DNA of 64,000 nucleotides from Tretioscincus oriximinensis. Its lineage: Eukaryota > Chordata > Lepidosauria > Squamata > Gymnophthalmidae. Under the pieces are notes generated by a model that worked only from the letters and a program-made list of their open reading frames with translations, had not been told where the DNA came from and ran no database searches. Each line of letters starts with the position of its first letter. Position 1 is the first letter of the stretch. Below are positions 39,101 to 54,100 of this stretch, piece by piece. The stretch lies in contig JAJVDF010000045.1 in assembly GCA_022410635.1 (NCBI GenBank), forward strand, positions 3,388,261-3,452,260, given 5' to 3'. The position numbers and the translations under genes were made by a program.

Positions 39101-42100
39101 AGCTACCAGAAGAAATCATGGGAAATGTTCTGATAATGCTCTCTCCCTGTACTCTCCAGACTTACTGGTTCACAGCACTCTTTGTTGTGGTGAAACTGGC
39201 AACTTCTGTAGCCACTTCATGTATTCTGCAAGAAGCCCTGGCAGGTTTGCAAATGGTGTGCTACCAATGGGGCACGTATGCTGCAATATACTAATCAGGA
39301 ACCTGCCTCAGCCTCACAGCCTTTTCATTTCAAATTTGAACCAAGTGTCATACCGTCCTGAATCTGCAAGTGATTTATAGGCTTGACAGTTAAGCATATA
39401 CCTGCATTCCACTAGCTTTCTTCTCAGTTTGTGAAAGCTAAATCAGTTACTAACGGTCATGAATTAACNAGACAACTCTCTTTTCCTCACCTGTCTCCTG
39501 GACAAAGTGGGGACAACACCAGTTTATACAAACGNGCCACAGACCTGGGTGGTACAGATTTGATAGCTACAGTATTAAGGTATGGTTCTATTTTCACTAC
39601 ATACAGAATAAATCTAACGAAGGCAGCCAGCTCCTCTCACTAGCTACAGAAAGGCCCTTTAAGGGAAGATGCATATAGGCTTCCAGTAATAATTTAGGCA
39701 CCCCTTTGTCTAAGAGAGCCTCAATTGCTACAGGCGAGAAAATAAAATAGTGAATAATGATCTGCTTCTTTGTTTGATTAGGTCGTTGCACATTCTTCTC
39801 TGATCTAAGTTTTATCACTTTTGATGGACACCATTTGGCTTTGTTTAAGGCAGCATCTTACGTTGTCAGTCATACTGGAGAAGAGACTATAAGCATCCAC
39901 ATCATTGATTGCAGAAATACTCCTATGGTAATAACTTTGGCATTCTAACACTTTTGGTCTGCACATGTATGGTATATGATTTGTTCTCTCTACTATCTGT
40001 CTTTCAATTTTAACCTTCCAAACATTTTATACCCCAAAGGCAACACAGTAAGCAATAAGTGCAGATCAATATCAACCACAGATTTATTTTCTTAAAGCCA
40101 CATAAATTTTGAACTGTTCTTGAAACAGCATGTCAAATGCTCAATTCTGCAATGACCACTTAAATTCAATTAAGTGTTTGGTTTGAACACAAACATTTTA
40201 AATACCCCCTGTTTGATACAAACAACTCTTTCAGCACATACTGGTATTTAATTCCTTGCATACTTAATGTGGTTACATATTACTGTAAACAAAAAGCATT
40301 TGCAGGAGAAAAGATGCTACTTGTAAAGGAAAAGGTGGGTGGGAAGGTAAACCATTCAAAGATGTGATTGTTGGCGTCTTGAAAATGTGCGTTGGCACAA
40401 ATGTCAAAAGATGGAATATTCCAGGACTTTACCTGATACTTCTATGTCTATCCCTTGTATTTAACTATGTCATAAACTAATTTCTATTTCTGTTTTCAAA
40501 TTTATTTAGGGCATTTTTACGTCTACTAAATTGTGTTTGGCATTCTTAAATATAACGTATTTATCTAATCAAATTGTCATTGACCGTTTGAACAGAAAGG
40601 TAAGTTTGTTTTAAAATTCTGATTCCCCCCTCCCAATTATTTCCAATTAAATTCTAGGACCCTAGAATTTGTTACAACTCGATTTGTTATTGTAATTAGG
40701 AGGAAAAATTATTTAGCAGGGAATAATTGCAAACCTGCCCAAAGCTGACTGAAGGGCATTGCAAATTAGTGCAAATAGGAATGAGTTTTTTCCTGCAAGG
40801 TGGCACTTTTATAAAGTGAAATTAGAATCCATTTTCAATTAATGGGATAACAATCAGTTGTGAGTGGGCAGTCTGTTTGATTTAAGGAGCAGGGATCTAT
40901 CAAAATCTGACCTTCATAATGTTTGAGGAAATTTATCACGGCATGAAGAAAGGACATTTATGAGGATCCCAGAAGTAGTTATTTGTGCATATCAGATTAG
41001 AAAACCATCTCTAAACAGTTTCTACTCAATAAATCCACAGGCAGACTGTGAACAAAAGAAGGAATTTCAAGATCACCATTACCCTCTGCAAGTACCCCAG
41101 GCAGGGCACAGATTTAGGCTGTTTTGCCCATGGTCTGTAATTTACTTATTTATCTGTTTACTTTATTTTATTCCCCCTCTCATAAAAATGTCTTCTTAGT
41201 ACTACTGGTATCTATGTTTTGCCTTATTATGGCCCTGATCCCAGATACAAAGACCNTTTATATAAAAGTCTGTGAGGACTCAAAGGAAGCTGTAAGTAGC
41301 TAAAGGCCTTTCTCACATTAGCTAATGTTAATATTTGAGCCCATCATCAGGAGGACACCAAACAATCATGGTAGATGTCAAAGAAATAGCCACGTTAGTC
41401 TTTCTTCAGAAAGTCTAGCAAGGGAGAATTGTACCAAGTAGCCAAGTTCGCTGATGACACTAAACTGTTCAGGGTAGTAAAAACTGAAAATGATTGTAAG
41501 GTTTTGCTGCATGCGTTTTTCCAGGCTGCATTAAAATATAGTATTTAGGTTATATATTTAGGACAAGCAGGTTGTGTATAATTTCTTTTTTAAAACACAT
41601 CTCTGGAAAATACAATTTAGTGTGAGGAGGGTGTAACAAAAATATTTTATGTTTACTTAAGTAGTTGTAACTGTATTTTTCAGATAACTGTGAATTCAAG
41701 ATATGCATGGCCTACAGTTAGAAAATATGGATTCAAAATTCAGGATACTGGCTTCATGTATATTATTGAAACACCAACAAATATGAAAATTCAGTGGTTT
41801 CATTCCACTGGAGTGATGGTAATAGAGCCTAATGCAACTACTGACCCCAAACCATTGGGAATGTGTGGTAAGATTTTGTATTATTTGTAAAGAAAGAAAG
41901 AAAAAATATTTAAAAGGCTATCTTAATAAAAATATAGAACAGACAGGAGGAGTGGGAGTGAACAGCATAGAATAAGCATATGGCAACATTACAGAAATCA
42001 GTAGCTTATTATGTGTAAGTATCTTTCAATTTAAAATATGTAATGTTGCAACTGTAAAACTGGAGGGATGTCCAGTTCATACTCAAAATATGTAAGGCTA

Positions 42101-45100
42101 ATACTAAAAACATGAATTAAGGATTGCTTCTAGAGTTGTTACTGTCTAAGCTGCTGAACCTTATGCATGTGGTTCAGTGGTAGAAAAAAAATGCCAAGTT
42201 TGTCAGCCAGATGATCTGCACTCCCAGTTTTAATCCCTTTAAGATCATATTGCAGATAGCCATGGCTGATGGAAGATTTGCTTCCAGATTTAGAGCATTT
42301 GAAACAGTAACATGAACTAATGTGGAAATAAACAGGACATAAATAAGCACGAATGCACCCTATAAAACTTCCAGAAAGTCCAAAAGCTGGTTTAGAGATT
42401 TGAGTTTGATTTATGCTAACAATAAATAGAAAGTACTTATAATAATTATTGGAATTTCAGTGTAGTAATGCAATTTTTAGTGTCAATTGACAAACCTAAA
42501 GGAAATCATTTTCATTTTATTATTTATTGATGTTCTATGGCATATATGTTGATCACATCAAACATTTATGTCTGCTGACCATTTGTATCCAGAGCTTGTG
42601 ATTAGATCCATGGGTGACCATTACCCTGAGAAGAATACTAGACACATAATTTGATGGCATAGTGTGTATATTGTCTTAAACACTTGCAGAAATAAACAAG
42701 TGCAGATAACAGACTAGGAGAACCATGTTAGGGTATTTAAGATTATTATCTTCTTTCTTGCCCCAAAACTCCACTGGTGCAGAGAGGCAGGAAGAATTTT
42801 CTTTTTCTCACCAAATTCTTGAACTGAAAGTAAATGATACAGGTATTCATATGAGATCCTTGCTTTACAACCTTGTCTTCCAGCCTAGAAAACAAGATTT
42901 TGAAACATCTTTTATGTCTTTAAAAGCATTCACCAAAATCAGTAGCTTCCTGGATTAATACAACTTCCTTTATAAATATCAGACGGAACCTATAGCAGAG
43001 AGCATAAATGTTCATTTTAGTTTAGTACAAGAAAAACTGAAAAATAATATTAAGTTTCCAGATGTCATATCAGTCTTTAAAAATATCACATATTAAATTC
43101 AAATCACTGTGCAAGGCATCTTCCTCTAGTAAAGACTCCAGAATTATTGAAACTTCTTCCAGAATACATCAAATATTTTCAGACTCAAGATTTTTTTACA
43201 TTTTTATATATATACTAATAGTTGCTCTGAAGCTTGTTTAGTAGATACACATGAAATTGACTCTTTTGAAACATTTGATTTATGGCTGTTGACATCGGAA
43301 TATCTATTGGCATAAATCCTGACTTTTGGCACCTGAATTTTCATTGCTGGAAAGCCTCAACACAAGGTCCATCGTTATAGTGACCAACTTGCCAAGTTTC
43401 ATAAAGGGCAAATATGTAAAGCTACAGTATGAAATATCAGTAATACCTAATCAAGTTTCAAACCTTGCAGATGGTAATGTTCCTAAGATTAAGAGATGCT
43501 TAAAATACATGTTAGTCTCCTTTATTTGGATTGGTGGAGTTGTTATTTTTGAACAGTTCATAGTTTTTATTTTGGTATGTTTCAGTGCAGTTGGCCACTA
43601 ATAGAAAAAGTTATTTAATTAAGTTTATGTTAATTCTAAGCAATGTACAAAACCTTAAAGTCTACTCATACTTTTACACATACTTTTATTTTAAGTAAAT
43701 AAATTATTTATACGGTCTAGACCATTTACTGAACCATTGTAATGGATATCAAGCTAAGATTGCAATGTCTTATAATGCTAATAATTTTCTGATTATCTGT
43801 AGCTTTAAATGACTGATGAAAATCATCAAAAGATTCTAGAACATCTAAGGAAAAGCATTGTGTTCAATGTACTCGGAAAAATATTTATGTAGGAATTTTA
43901 ACCAAACTAGCTTCTTCAAAGCTTCATAGTATATAAAAAAGTTAAATAGGAAGTTAATAAGTCCTTGCATTATGTTTTGTTGAAATGAATAGGATTACTC
44001 TGCTGTTCAGCATAATGAGGAATTGGTATTCAAAAATCATCAAAACAATTTATATCAAAGCTATCAGTTTCTGTCACCTAGTTACCTATGATATTTTGAC
44101 CTCTCTTCCCACCTTTGCAGCCTCTTTTCTCTTAAAAAGTCATATGTAAGGAATTCAACCAAATAGTCATACCAGTTGTTTACCATCCATTTATCTTTAT
44201 CCATCCATCTCTTCACTATAACATTATGGCCTGCTCATATACTGTGTTTCAGGCATATAATATTATCATGCAGAAACTGATGAAAATAATAATCACTGGA
44301 CATTATGTAGATGACATTTGCTGCGATGCAAATGGAGATTTTTGTTAGAGAATAATATTAATAAAATGTAAACTTAGGCTGTTCAGAAAAAAAGTAGGAG
44401 AGTGAAAAATTAGCAACCCACTGCTTTCCAGTAGCTTGATGTAGAAAAGAGCTGCAGACATGCGTATAAACATTTTAACTTGTGTATTTCTGTTGTCTTT
44501 CAGGTTTCTGTGATGGGAATTCCACAAATGATCTCATACTACCCAACATGACTATTATAGGCAACATGGTGAATTCAGTTATTTTTACAGATAGCTGGCA
44601 AGTGCCAAGAACACTTAAGTACAGTGGAGAACTAAGGAGTCGTGATACTAACTGTTTGGTCACGGATTGTTCACCTTGTTTGAATATGTTATTGAACCAG
44701 ACCTTCAGCAGCTGCCATCCTTATGTAGGTTGTCTTTTGAATCTCTTCTCGCATTAACTTGAATCTTGAGTCTCTTTTCTATCAGTAGTTTAGAAGTAGA
44801 TGGATTTATGTTATACCTAGCATTTTGGAAATAAACCATTTTCCACGCACATTTTAAAGGTAATTATAAGAGTTTTAACTTTGAACATCAAAGAGATTTT
44901 CATGAGTACTGAATTGATTTGNTATAATCTATGTGTTTTAGGAATTTGCATCTAGTTTTTGCTACAATCATCCCCTTTCTCATGTACTTCTGATATCTAA
45001 AATAATGTAGTGAAAGTGTTTAAAACACTGAGATTTTTAGCATTCAGCAACACACGCGCACAAATATAGACTGAGCCAATGAAAATTGTCATTGAAGAAG

Positions 45101-48100
45101 GGGGAGAAAGATCACAATTCTTCCTTTGCCTGTAAAGCATTAAATTTCCATGTACCAGGTCCTTTCTTAGAGTTGCACTGACTTTAAAATGTATTTATTT
45201 ATTTATACCCCACCCTATACCTGAAGGTTCAGGGTGGCCAACAGTAAAATATCAATAAAAAATTAACAAATTAAAAACAGTATCTAAAAGTGGGGACAGA
45301 AATGACACTTCTTCAGCCAAAGACCATGCGAAAGAGGTGCATCTTCAAAGATCTTCTTAAACAATACAACGATGATGACAAACACACCTTGAGTGGGAGA
45401 CTATTCCAGAGATTTGGGGCAACCACTAAGAAGGCCCTTGCTTTGTATCCTAGTTTAAAGATTTAAACTTTGAAGATTTAATGTTACCATAGAGATTTAT
45501 GTTGCTTATACAGCTTTGATCAACATTATTTAAAGACTGAATATAGAAAATGTTATGGCACTGTATTCTTATAAATTGACATATTTGAGGATATCCTTTG
45601 CAGTTGTAATTGATCTTTGCAATACATACAGATTAGGCTAGATAAAAACCCAGTTTGTGGAGATTAAAAAAAAGCTCCCATCTGTAAGCCTGATGTTTCA
45701 GCTTTGAAAACTACAGGGCTACAAGGAATTCCAGAGCTAGAAATATAATCTAAGCAGTGCTGCACTTAATTACATATCAGCTTTGTCTCCTGAGGATATA
45801 TTCATGGATAAATCAGAGTATTTAGATCTATAGTGGCTCTGTGACATAATTAGGTTTGGTTATATTTTAGTGTACAAATAAATTCAATCGTATAAAATCC
45901 AGAAAATAATAGTTTGCCCTATTCTATAAGTGAGTGATAAGAGAGAAATGCTTCTAAAATGTATTAGTGGCAGACATATTGTTGCAGCCTGGATCTTTAA
46001 ACTATTATGGCAGCTCTTGCTTTGCATCAAATTTTTATGATAATAGTGTATTTTTCGGTCTTTAAGTCAATCTTCATATTTCTAAGGTTCCTCCAGAATC
46101 CTTTTGTGAATTATGGGTCCAGGATACAGAATATATTCAGAATCCATGTACAGCACTGGCAGCTTATGTTGCAATGTGCAGCAAATTTAATATCTGTATA
46201 GAGTGGAGAAGCTCCAACTACTGTGGTAAGTATTATTTTTGCCACGACTCTATAGTTGTTCCTTGCATATGTGTCACAGGAGATTTTTGTCTCTCATGAA
46301 GAGGTGGTTTTTGCCAAATTGGGGAGACTGACAAAATCCAACTGATAGTAACAGACTTTGCAAACAAGGAGTTTTTGACCATTCCTGGGAGTGAAAAAAC
46401 TCTGGAAAAGTGATACTTTCCAGCACCAATTTGGATATATAAGGGGTTTTATATTTTTGAGTAATGAGGTGGTGTTCGTTCATTCATAAAATTCATTTGC
46501 ACCAATTTAGGGAGTCTAAGCAGTTGATTATGTGTATTTTAGTTTGGTATTAAAATGTGTTTGCAAATGTTTGGAGAAGAGTCTTAAAGTTTAAAGGCAA
46601 AGTCTAAGAATATTTTCTATGTAAGTTAAGAAAAGAAATGGTTATCTGGTGTTCTGGGAGGAATCTAANGTTAGATAAGTACTAATATAGTATAGGAGTA
46701 TTTATAGGAGTAGATACTTTTTCTATTCTATTAATATTCTTTTGTAAATATGTTCACAGTCCAATACATTTTGCTAAATGTTTAAAAGAAAAAGTTTAGT
46801 GAGATGAATCAGTATTCTTCATGTTGCAAATTTAATCACTTATATAAAATACGGATAGTATTCTGTTTTTCTTTTAAAAAAGAGAAATCACTGTCATTAT
46901 CTGACACCTTTTTATCTAGAAGTANCTCTGTATAGAACTGTATTATTTTATGCGACCCACCCTTTGGCATCCATCCAAGTGAAGGGTAAGATAAAATGCT
47001 TGTAAATAAGTACAATTCTTAAATTTCATTTATTATCTTGCTAGCTTTCCCCTGTCCAGAAGACTTCATCTACAAATCCTGCATATCTGCCTGTGATAAG
47101 CCAAGCACTTGTCAGGANATGGAACCAGTACCACAATATTTAGATACTTGCTTAATACTGACTGAGGGTTGTGTCTGTGCAGAAGAAATGATTCTTCATC
47201 GCATTCACTCTGCTCTTTGTATCACTGAAGACAAGTGTGGTAAGTATATAAGAACAAAAGAGTTCTGCTGGATCAAACCACAATCCATCTAATCCAGAAT
47301 TCTATCTTTACTAACGATCTACCAATAATTTCTGGACATTCTCAAGCAGGAGATTAATNTGAAAGCCTCGCCTGCTCTCAATTCTTTGCAGATGGATTCT
47401 CAAGTCATTTCAAAATCTTATCCAACCAATCCCAAATCCTCTGAAAATGTGGGTTATGTCAAAGTNATATAACATATTATGATACTATATCACGCGAACA
47501 TTTTAACCATACCTCTTCATGTAGATCTTTTGATTCTTGATTCCTCTGAACATAGTTCTGCTGGGGTGGAACGAAGTTGAATGGGTTATGGTTTAAATAT
47601 TCTTAGTATTATATTATATTATGATCTGGTCTGATATGGCAAACTGTTCTATATGTGAAAGTTGTGTGAATCAAACATGTTTAAGATAAAACTCTTTCCN
47701 AACCCTGGCTGGTAGCTGAAGCTAGATAATTGCAGTATATCTAGCTATTGCATCCCATCTACAGATATAATTATAGAAATGAATAAAATCAGATAGGTAG
47801 TTTAACTATTTTTTCTCTCCCCCTGCCCCCATGTTTTTCAATGTCCTAGCCTGTACAGATACTTCTGGGGTGCCTCGTGCTTTGGGTGAGACTTGGAAGA
47901 CAAACCAAAGTGGATGCTGCGTATTCAGTTGTGTTGACAATGAAAGTATTGTTTCTGTAGAGAACAAATGCTCTGCTACTTATGATTCAGAATGCCAACG
48001 CTTTGGTGAAGTGGCTCTACTTTTACCTGATGATCACTCCTGTTGTCACCAAAAGATCTGCAGTAAGTTGCTTAATAGGAATTTCCTTATGGAAATGTTT

Positions 48101-51100
48101 GGGAATTTCACACAGTTTTTTAAAAAAGAAATATAATCTATTAAGTGTATGTGGTTTAATCCATGCACATTTTCATTTAATGCTCCCCCCAAGCTACTAT
48201 TATAAATCAAAGAAATACAAGAGGATAAATATTAGAATTTGTAATTGACATAATTTGTAGAAAACTGGCACATTTCTCATGATATTTTTGGTACAAGTCC
48301 CTCTGACTAAGGAACACACACAAACACTTTGTTGTATATTGTGACTTGCTGATAATTGTTTTTGAAGGCAATTTAATTTTATTTCAGAGAAATATCCAGG
48401 TTAGGCTTAATAGAAACTCAAGCGAGAGGGCTTGTAGCACATGGAGACTAACAGGAGAAAGGTAGTCTGTATAAGCTTTCATAGACATCTAGCATCTGAA
48501 GAAATAGATATGTCTACAAAAGCTCATGCCATCTACCTTTCTCTTATTAGTCTCCAAGGCTACAAGCCCCCTTGCTTAAATTTAGTTATACGTTTGACTG
48601 CTACAATTTTGTTTTGTATTTTAAATGAAGACGGATGAATGAAATACCTATGTAACCCTTAATAATACCAGTAGTTTTTTTATATCCTTCCAACATTTTA
48701 TGACTGTTCTTGCAGATTTCAGTAATAAACAACAAATCAAATTGTAGTTCATTTTTCTTTTCTTTTTATTTCTCCGTAAAGCATGTAACCAGAGTTTATG
48801 TGAAAAAAATATTCCTAAATGCAAAGGCCTAGAGAAACTTGTAACTTATTATCAGGATGATTCCTGCTGCCCTAACTACAGTTGTGGTAAGTTACAAAAG
48901 GACTGTGCAAAGGAGTATAAGGCACATGGATGTCAATGCACGTTCTGCTCTTTTACTACTTTTGTTACCCATCATTACATATTTTGAGAGGAGCCAGGCT
49001 TACCTTCTCTTATGAATGCCCTGGTTTATTTCATCACAATATGGTAAAATATGGGAGTAAAATATTTTCTATGCCATATGCAGTTGCAAAGGAAAAAGGG
49101 AAAAGATGCTGATTGCTAGATTAGCAAACTGTGTCCACATTTGGTTGATTTAATCCTGCAACTTCATCAGAAGATATAAAAGAGTGGGCTAGAACACCAA
49201 AATGGCACTATAACCTGCCATGCCCATCAACTAGAGCAGTCACTGGTTTGTGGTACTGTTTGAACATGTCATTCAGTGTACTAGTCCAGAGATTGGGTAT
49301 TCTTTACCCAGAAGATCTCAATGTTGGCTGCTTCTGGATTACTTTCAACAGTTACCTTTATTCGCAGTCTCTGTAGTTGGAATAAAGTGAGCTGCTTGCT
49401 TTGACATAGACCACTGACCATCTAGTTTATCCCGAGTTGGGTCATTGGCTCAAAGCCATGATTGTCCAGGGAAAATACAGGGTGTCCAATACATATGGAA
49501 AAGGCATAAATAAAGTGAAGGAATCAATCTTACAATAGTATGTGAAGCTTATAAGCCAACGTATTCATTTGAACTATCTACTTCATGAATAAATTCTTTT
49601 GCAACAAAACTAGAAGTAATTAATTAATATACTTATTTATTGGCTGTATTGTACAAAATAGATATTGGACTATTGTGTTTTAGAATGTGATCCTGCAAAA
49701 TGTGAGTCCATGGAACAGATTCCAAATTGCCGAGCAGATCAGACTCTCATTGCTGCTCANCTGGAAGGAACTTGCTGCATGTCCTATATCTGCGGTATGT
49801 ACACCTTAGTCAGGAAGAAAATTACAAAATGCATGATGTCATAGATTTAATTCTATTGCCTAGGCCAATTCTCTTTAAAAGTATTTGGAAGTCATCATTT
49901 AGCTTAGAGATCCCATTTGCATTCAAACATTTTTCTATTATAGCTGCAGCCATCCAAAATTATTTCTATTTTCATTATTGTAATTAGCCCAAAGTGAGTG
50001 AAAACCCATTCAATATTTTTAAAAAGCAGATACAAGTCTTTGTCTTCTATCATCGGAATGTGAATTCTTGATCCTAATGTAACATTTCTTTAACTCTCTC
50101 TTAAAAATGTGTGCACTTCAAAATGGTATGTATACACATGTACTTCCTAATGTATTTTTCCTTCTTTTTATCAGCATGTGCCATTTGCTCAGACCAAATT
50201 CCAGAGTGCCGGGAAGGAGAAGTCCTTACTGTAGAAAGCAATACCACTGAGAGATGCTGTCCTGCTTATCAGTGTGGTAAGTAGATGGTTTTTCTTGAGT
50301 CTGAAAAAGCAGACTTTGTGGAAATTCTTGCACTCAGGGCCATTGAGGAAACTCTAGCAACCACCCAACTTTGCAAGATTGATAAACTGAATCCAGACAA
50401 GAAGGAGGCACAGTGTGTTACAGGCTCTTGTGTCCATGAAGGAAGAAGGCATCCTGCCCTTGACAGAGTTTCTTTGCTCTGGACTCTCAGGTGCAGATCT
50501 CCAACTATGGCTGGCTTGCTAGATAAGGCATTTTCTCGATAGAGACAACCTGGCGACAGTAATTAGCTTTGTTAATTTCCAGATTGGGCTATTGTAATGT
50601 GTTCTCTGAGGCTGCCCACAAAAATGGTTGTTAACTGGCATAGCTAGCCAGATGCATATTATGCTGGTCCTAAAAGAACTGCATTGCTGCCCATTTGCTA
50701 TCAAGTCCAGTTCAAGGTATTAATAATGTAAGACCCTAAATGGCTAAGACCCCCAAACATATCCTGCCTACTCTCTAAGATCCTCTAGTGAGGCTGTCTT
50801 AACAATCTCACACCAATAGTTAAAGGTGTGTGGACACATGGGGAGTCTTATCGATGCTAGTCGCCAGTTTATAGAATGGTCTTCTCTCTGAATTGCATCA
50901 GGTATACAAATTATATGTGTTTAGATGCCTGGTAAAGAAACACTTGCTCACACCTAATCCTTGACTTAACCCCAAGCAGGCACTGTTAGCTATTAGCTAT
51001 TCTGTTTCTACTGTAAGCTCCAGTAGCGACCATTGTTGAAAGCAGTTGCTCTCCAGTTTGGCTAAGGGTGGCCTTTATGACCCTCCCCAAGTCTGTTTGA

Positions 51101-54100
51101 ATTGCATTGATATTTCAAATCAACCCTCTGGAGTCTGAGCTTTGCTGTTCTCCCTTCTTTCCATACAAAATACTAAATATGCATTCATACAAAAGACTAA
51201 ATATGAATCTTTAACTGAATATTGAACATGTTTTTTGTCTGTCATGCCTATAATGGACATAAATTATGTCATCTTGGATGTTTAATTTTTGGTCATTAAT
51301 TGCAACTGACTGCAAGTAGATAAATGGGAACCACCACAGCCTGGTGGGGAAGATAGAATGTAAGCCTTCGGGGAAAAATATCCTTGTAAGCTGCTTTGAG
51401 TCCCTTTGAAAGGTGAGAAAAGCGGGGTATAAGAACCAAGTTCTTCTTCTTTTTCTTTTTCTTTTTCTTTTTCTTTTTCTTCTTCTTCTTCTTCTTTTTC
51501 TTCTTTTTTTTTCTTCTTCTTCTTTTTCTTCTTCTTCAACAGTTCATTCTCTGTTACCGTATTTAAATTTGTATTTTTAATTCTAGTTTGTGAAACCTAT
51601 CGTTGTCCTGAATTTAAGTGCATGTTAGGAATGTCCTCGGTAGAAGTATGGAGTCCAGAAAAGTGTTGTCCATATCGTACATGTGGTAAATATACATTAG
51701 TTCTACTTCTTTATTTGGATTTATTTAGATAATTCTTTTTACAACTTAAGAGTATAATGCATATTGAAGTAATAAAGACTGTATTTTTAGTAAATACAGG
51801 GGGTGCATCCAGATGAAGATTTTTTTATGCTATAATAGTGTGATTATGTGGAATTTGCTTCACATGATTGCAGGGATTCATCAGTCGTAGTATTGGAAAA
51901 GGCTTTTCCTCTTAGTACTTTTATGCAGCTTCTACCTTTGTATCACATTGGTACCATGTGACTGTTGCTGCAGAAANTGCTTGCAGTTCTTTGGCTGCCT
52001 TTCAGTGAGACAGGACATGGGAAAGCTGCTTTCTCCTGCTGAATTTACACAGGAAAAAGCAGTGATTGTGACTACAACACCACCTAGCAGTTTCAAAACT
52101 TGGGCAAGGTGAGGTTTTTTTTTTAATTCATCTATCCAACTGCTAGGGAAGCAAATAGCCAATGACATAAGCGATAAAGGTCAGCCAGTTGCAAGCAAGA
52201 AATTGTGCCGGAGTTTCATGGGAACTGTAGGCAAATTAGTGAGGAGAATTTGCATGTGGAGAAAGTGAAAGTCCTTTGTAGCATGCTATTTAGAAATACC
52301 ACTATAAAAGGCAAGAATCTGGATGCATCCTCTGACATGAATAATTTATTTACCTATAAAATGTTTTATTAACGGCGGGAAATTTTCTGCCTGAGTTTTT
52401 AGCATAAAATGCCTAAAATGCCTCTCTAAAGTACTTTTATTCCTACTATGATTAAAATTACAATAGTATACTGCTCAAAACAATTAAGAGAACACTTTAA
52501 CATAACAGTGTATGTTAAAATGTTCCCTTAATTGTTTTGAGCAATATATTTAAAAAAATGTTGTTAAAATAGTATAACTTGCACTCAAAAATACTCTACT
52601 GGAAGCAGAAATGCTAGAAGCAGAAGATGGATAATTCTTAAAGTTTGGTAAGAAGGATGAACAGAAATTTTTTGACATAAAAGAAATCAAGAAATCCAGC
52701 ACAAACTCAGATGAGATGCTAATGGAACAGAGCATATTCATATTTGGATAACCTGTCATACTCCATCCCTCAATGCCACCTCCCATACAGTGGCACAGCT
52801 ATTGCACTTGGGCTGTCTCAAGCAGAAGAAGGCAAAACCTTTGTTCGAGGATGTCCTGAATCACCATCCATAAGTACAAAGGTTGTACTGCATGGTAATC
52901 TATCCAACATGCCCTTTAGATATACTGTATCTCTTAGTTATTAAAAAGTTCCACAAGCCTTATTTTTATTTTATTAGGTGTTTAATGGTTACCACTGTTG
53001 ATATTAGTTGAAAAAAAGTCTGTAGATTCAGTGCAAAATGCATTTCTTAGCACNATTTTTTTTCTATTTTAGAGTGTGCATGCGACACCATTCCTAAGCC
53101 CCAGTGTAAACTGGTAAGGAAGACATTTCAATAAAGTTTGTGTTAAATGCCATTCTAATATAGTCAGTTTCCTTACAGATTTCAAACAATTTAGGCTTAT
53201 GGTAGTTAACTTTTTGAAGTGTCATGTCCTTGTTTTAAACTTGTTTAAAATTTATTGGGCAGATAAATTCTTCTTGATGTATATATATATTGACGTGCAA
53301 AGGAATTAATGANCAAACAATTTCTAGTTCTTTAGTTTTGATATAAAATGTTACATAGGCTGCAGTTGTACTTTCTTATCACGTTCCAGATACGTGATCC
53401 AGTAGAACCTTGGCTCAGGGAAGTAGCCTTTGCAGCAGGAGAAAGGATAAAAGCAAATCTGGTTAAAAGGGCTGCTTTGCTGCTGCACTGNTGTTAGAGA
53501 TCAGCTGTTCACTGGCTTTGTTACAATAGATTTCCCAGGCTTCACCNGATGGATCCTGGAGACCAGTCACATGGCTATGGCTGACTGGATTAGGCTAGAA
53601 TCAGGTGGAAAAGAGAGGTGTATTCTGGACAGGGGGTTAACAATGGCTGGGAAGGTGATTGGAGGAAGCTGGGGTTAGGGAAGTCAGATGATGCAAAAAC
53701 CACCCCGGTTTCTTGTTTCTTGATGATGAGTTCCTGTTTCAAACAGGAAATGAAACTGCTGTCCTTTTAACCATGTGCTCAACAAATGCTATGTGCTGGA
53801 TTCCGCCATTAAAAATCACTTTCTTGGGATGCCCTCAGGTCTTGAGGAGAAGAAGAAGCTAGGGATCATTAAGGTTACCATGAAGACAAAATGGCTGAAC
53901 AGGAATGCAAATTAGAAAATACTTGAATAAGATAAGCAGGCTATTTCAATTACAGTAACTCTAAGAGGGGTTAACAAACTTCTATATATTACAAACTATG
54001 AAACATTAATACTGAGACTTGTAAAATTCTTACTGTAAATATATCAAAGAGGGTTTGGGCTATACNGAAGAAGTATACAGATGAATGTAAACCCTATGCT

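Noticed and set aside
53350..53960. Solo LTR in intron 21
   Set aside because: The more GC-rich stretch has no TG...CA ends, target duplication or polyadenylation signal that I could place.
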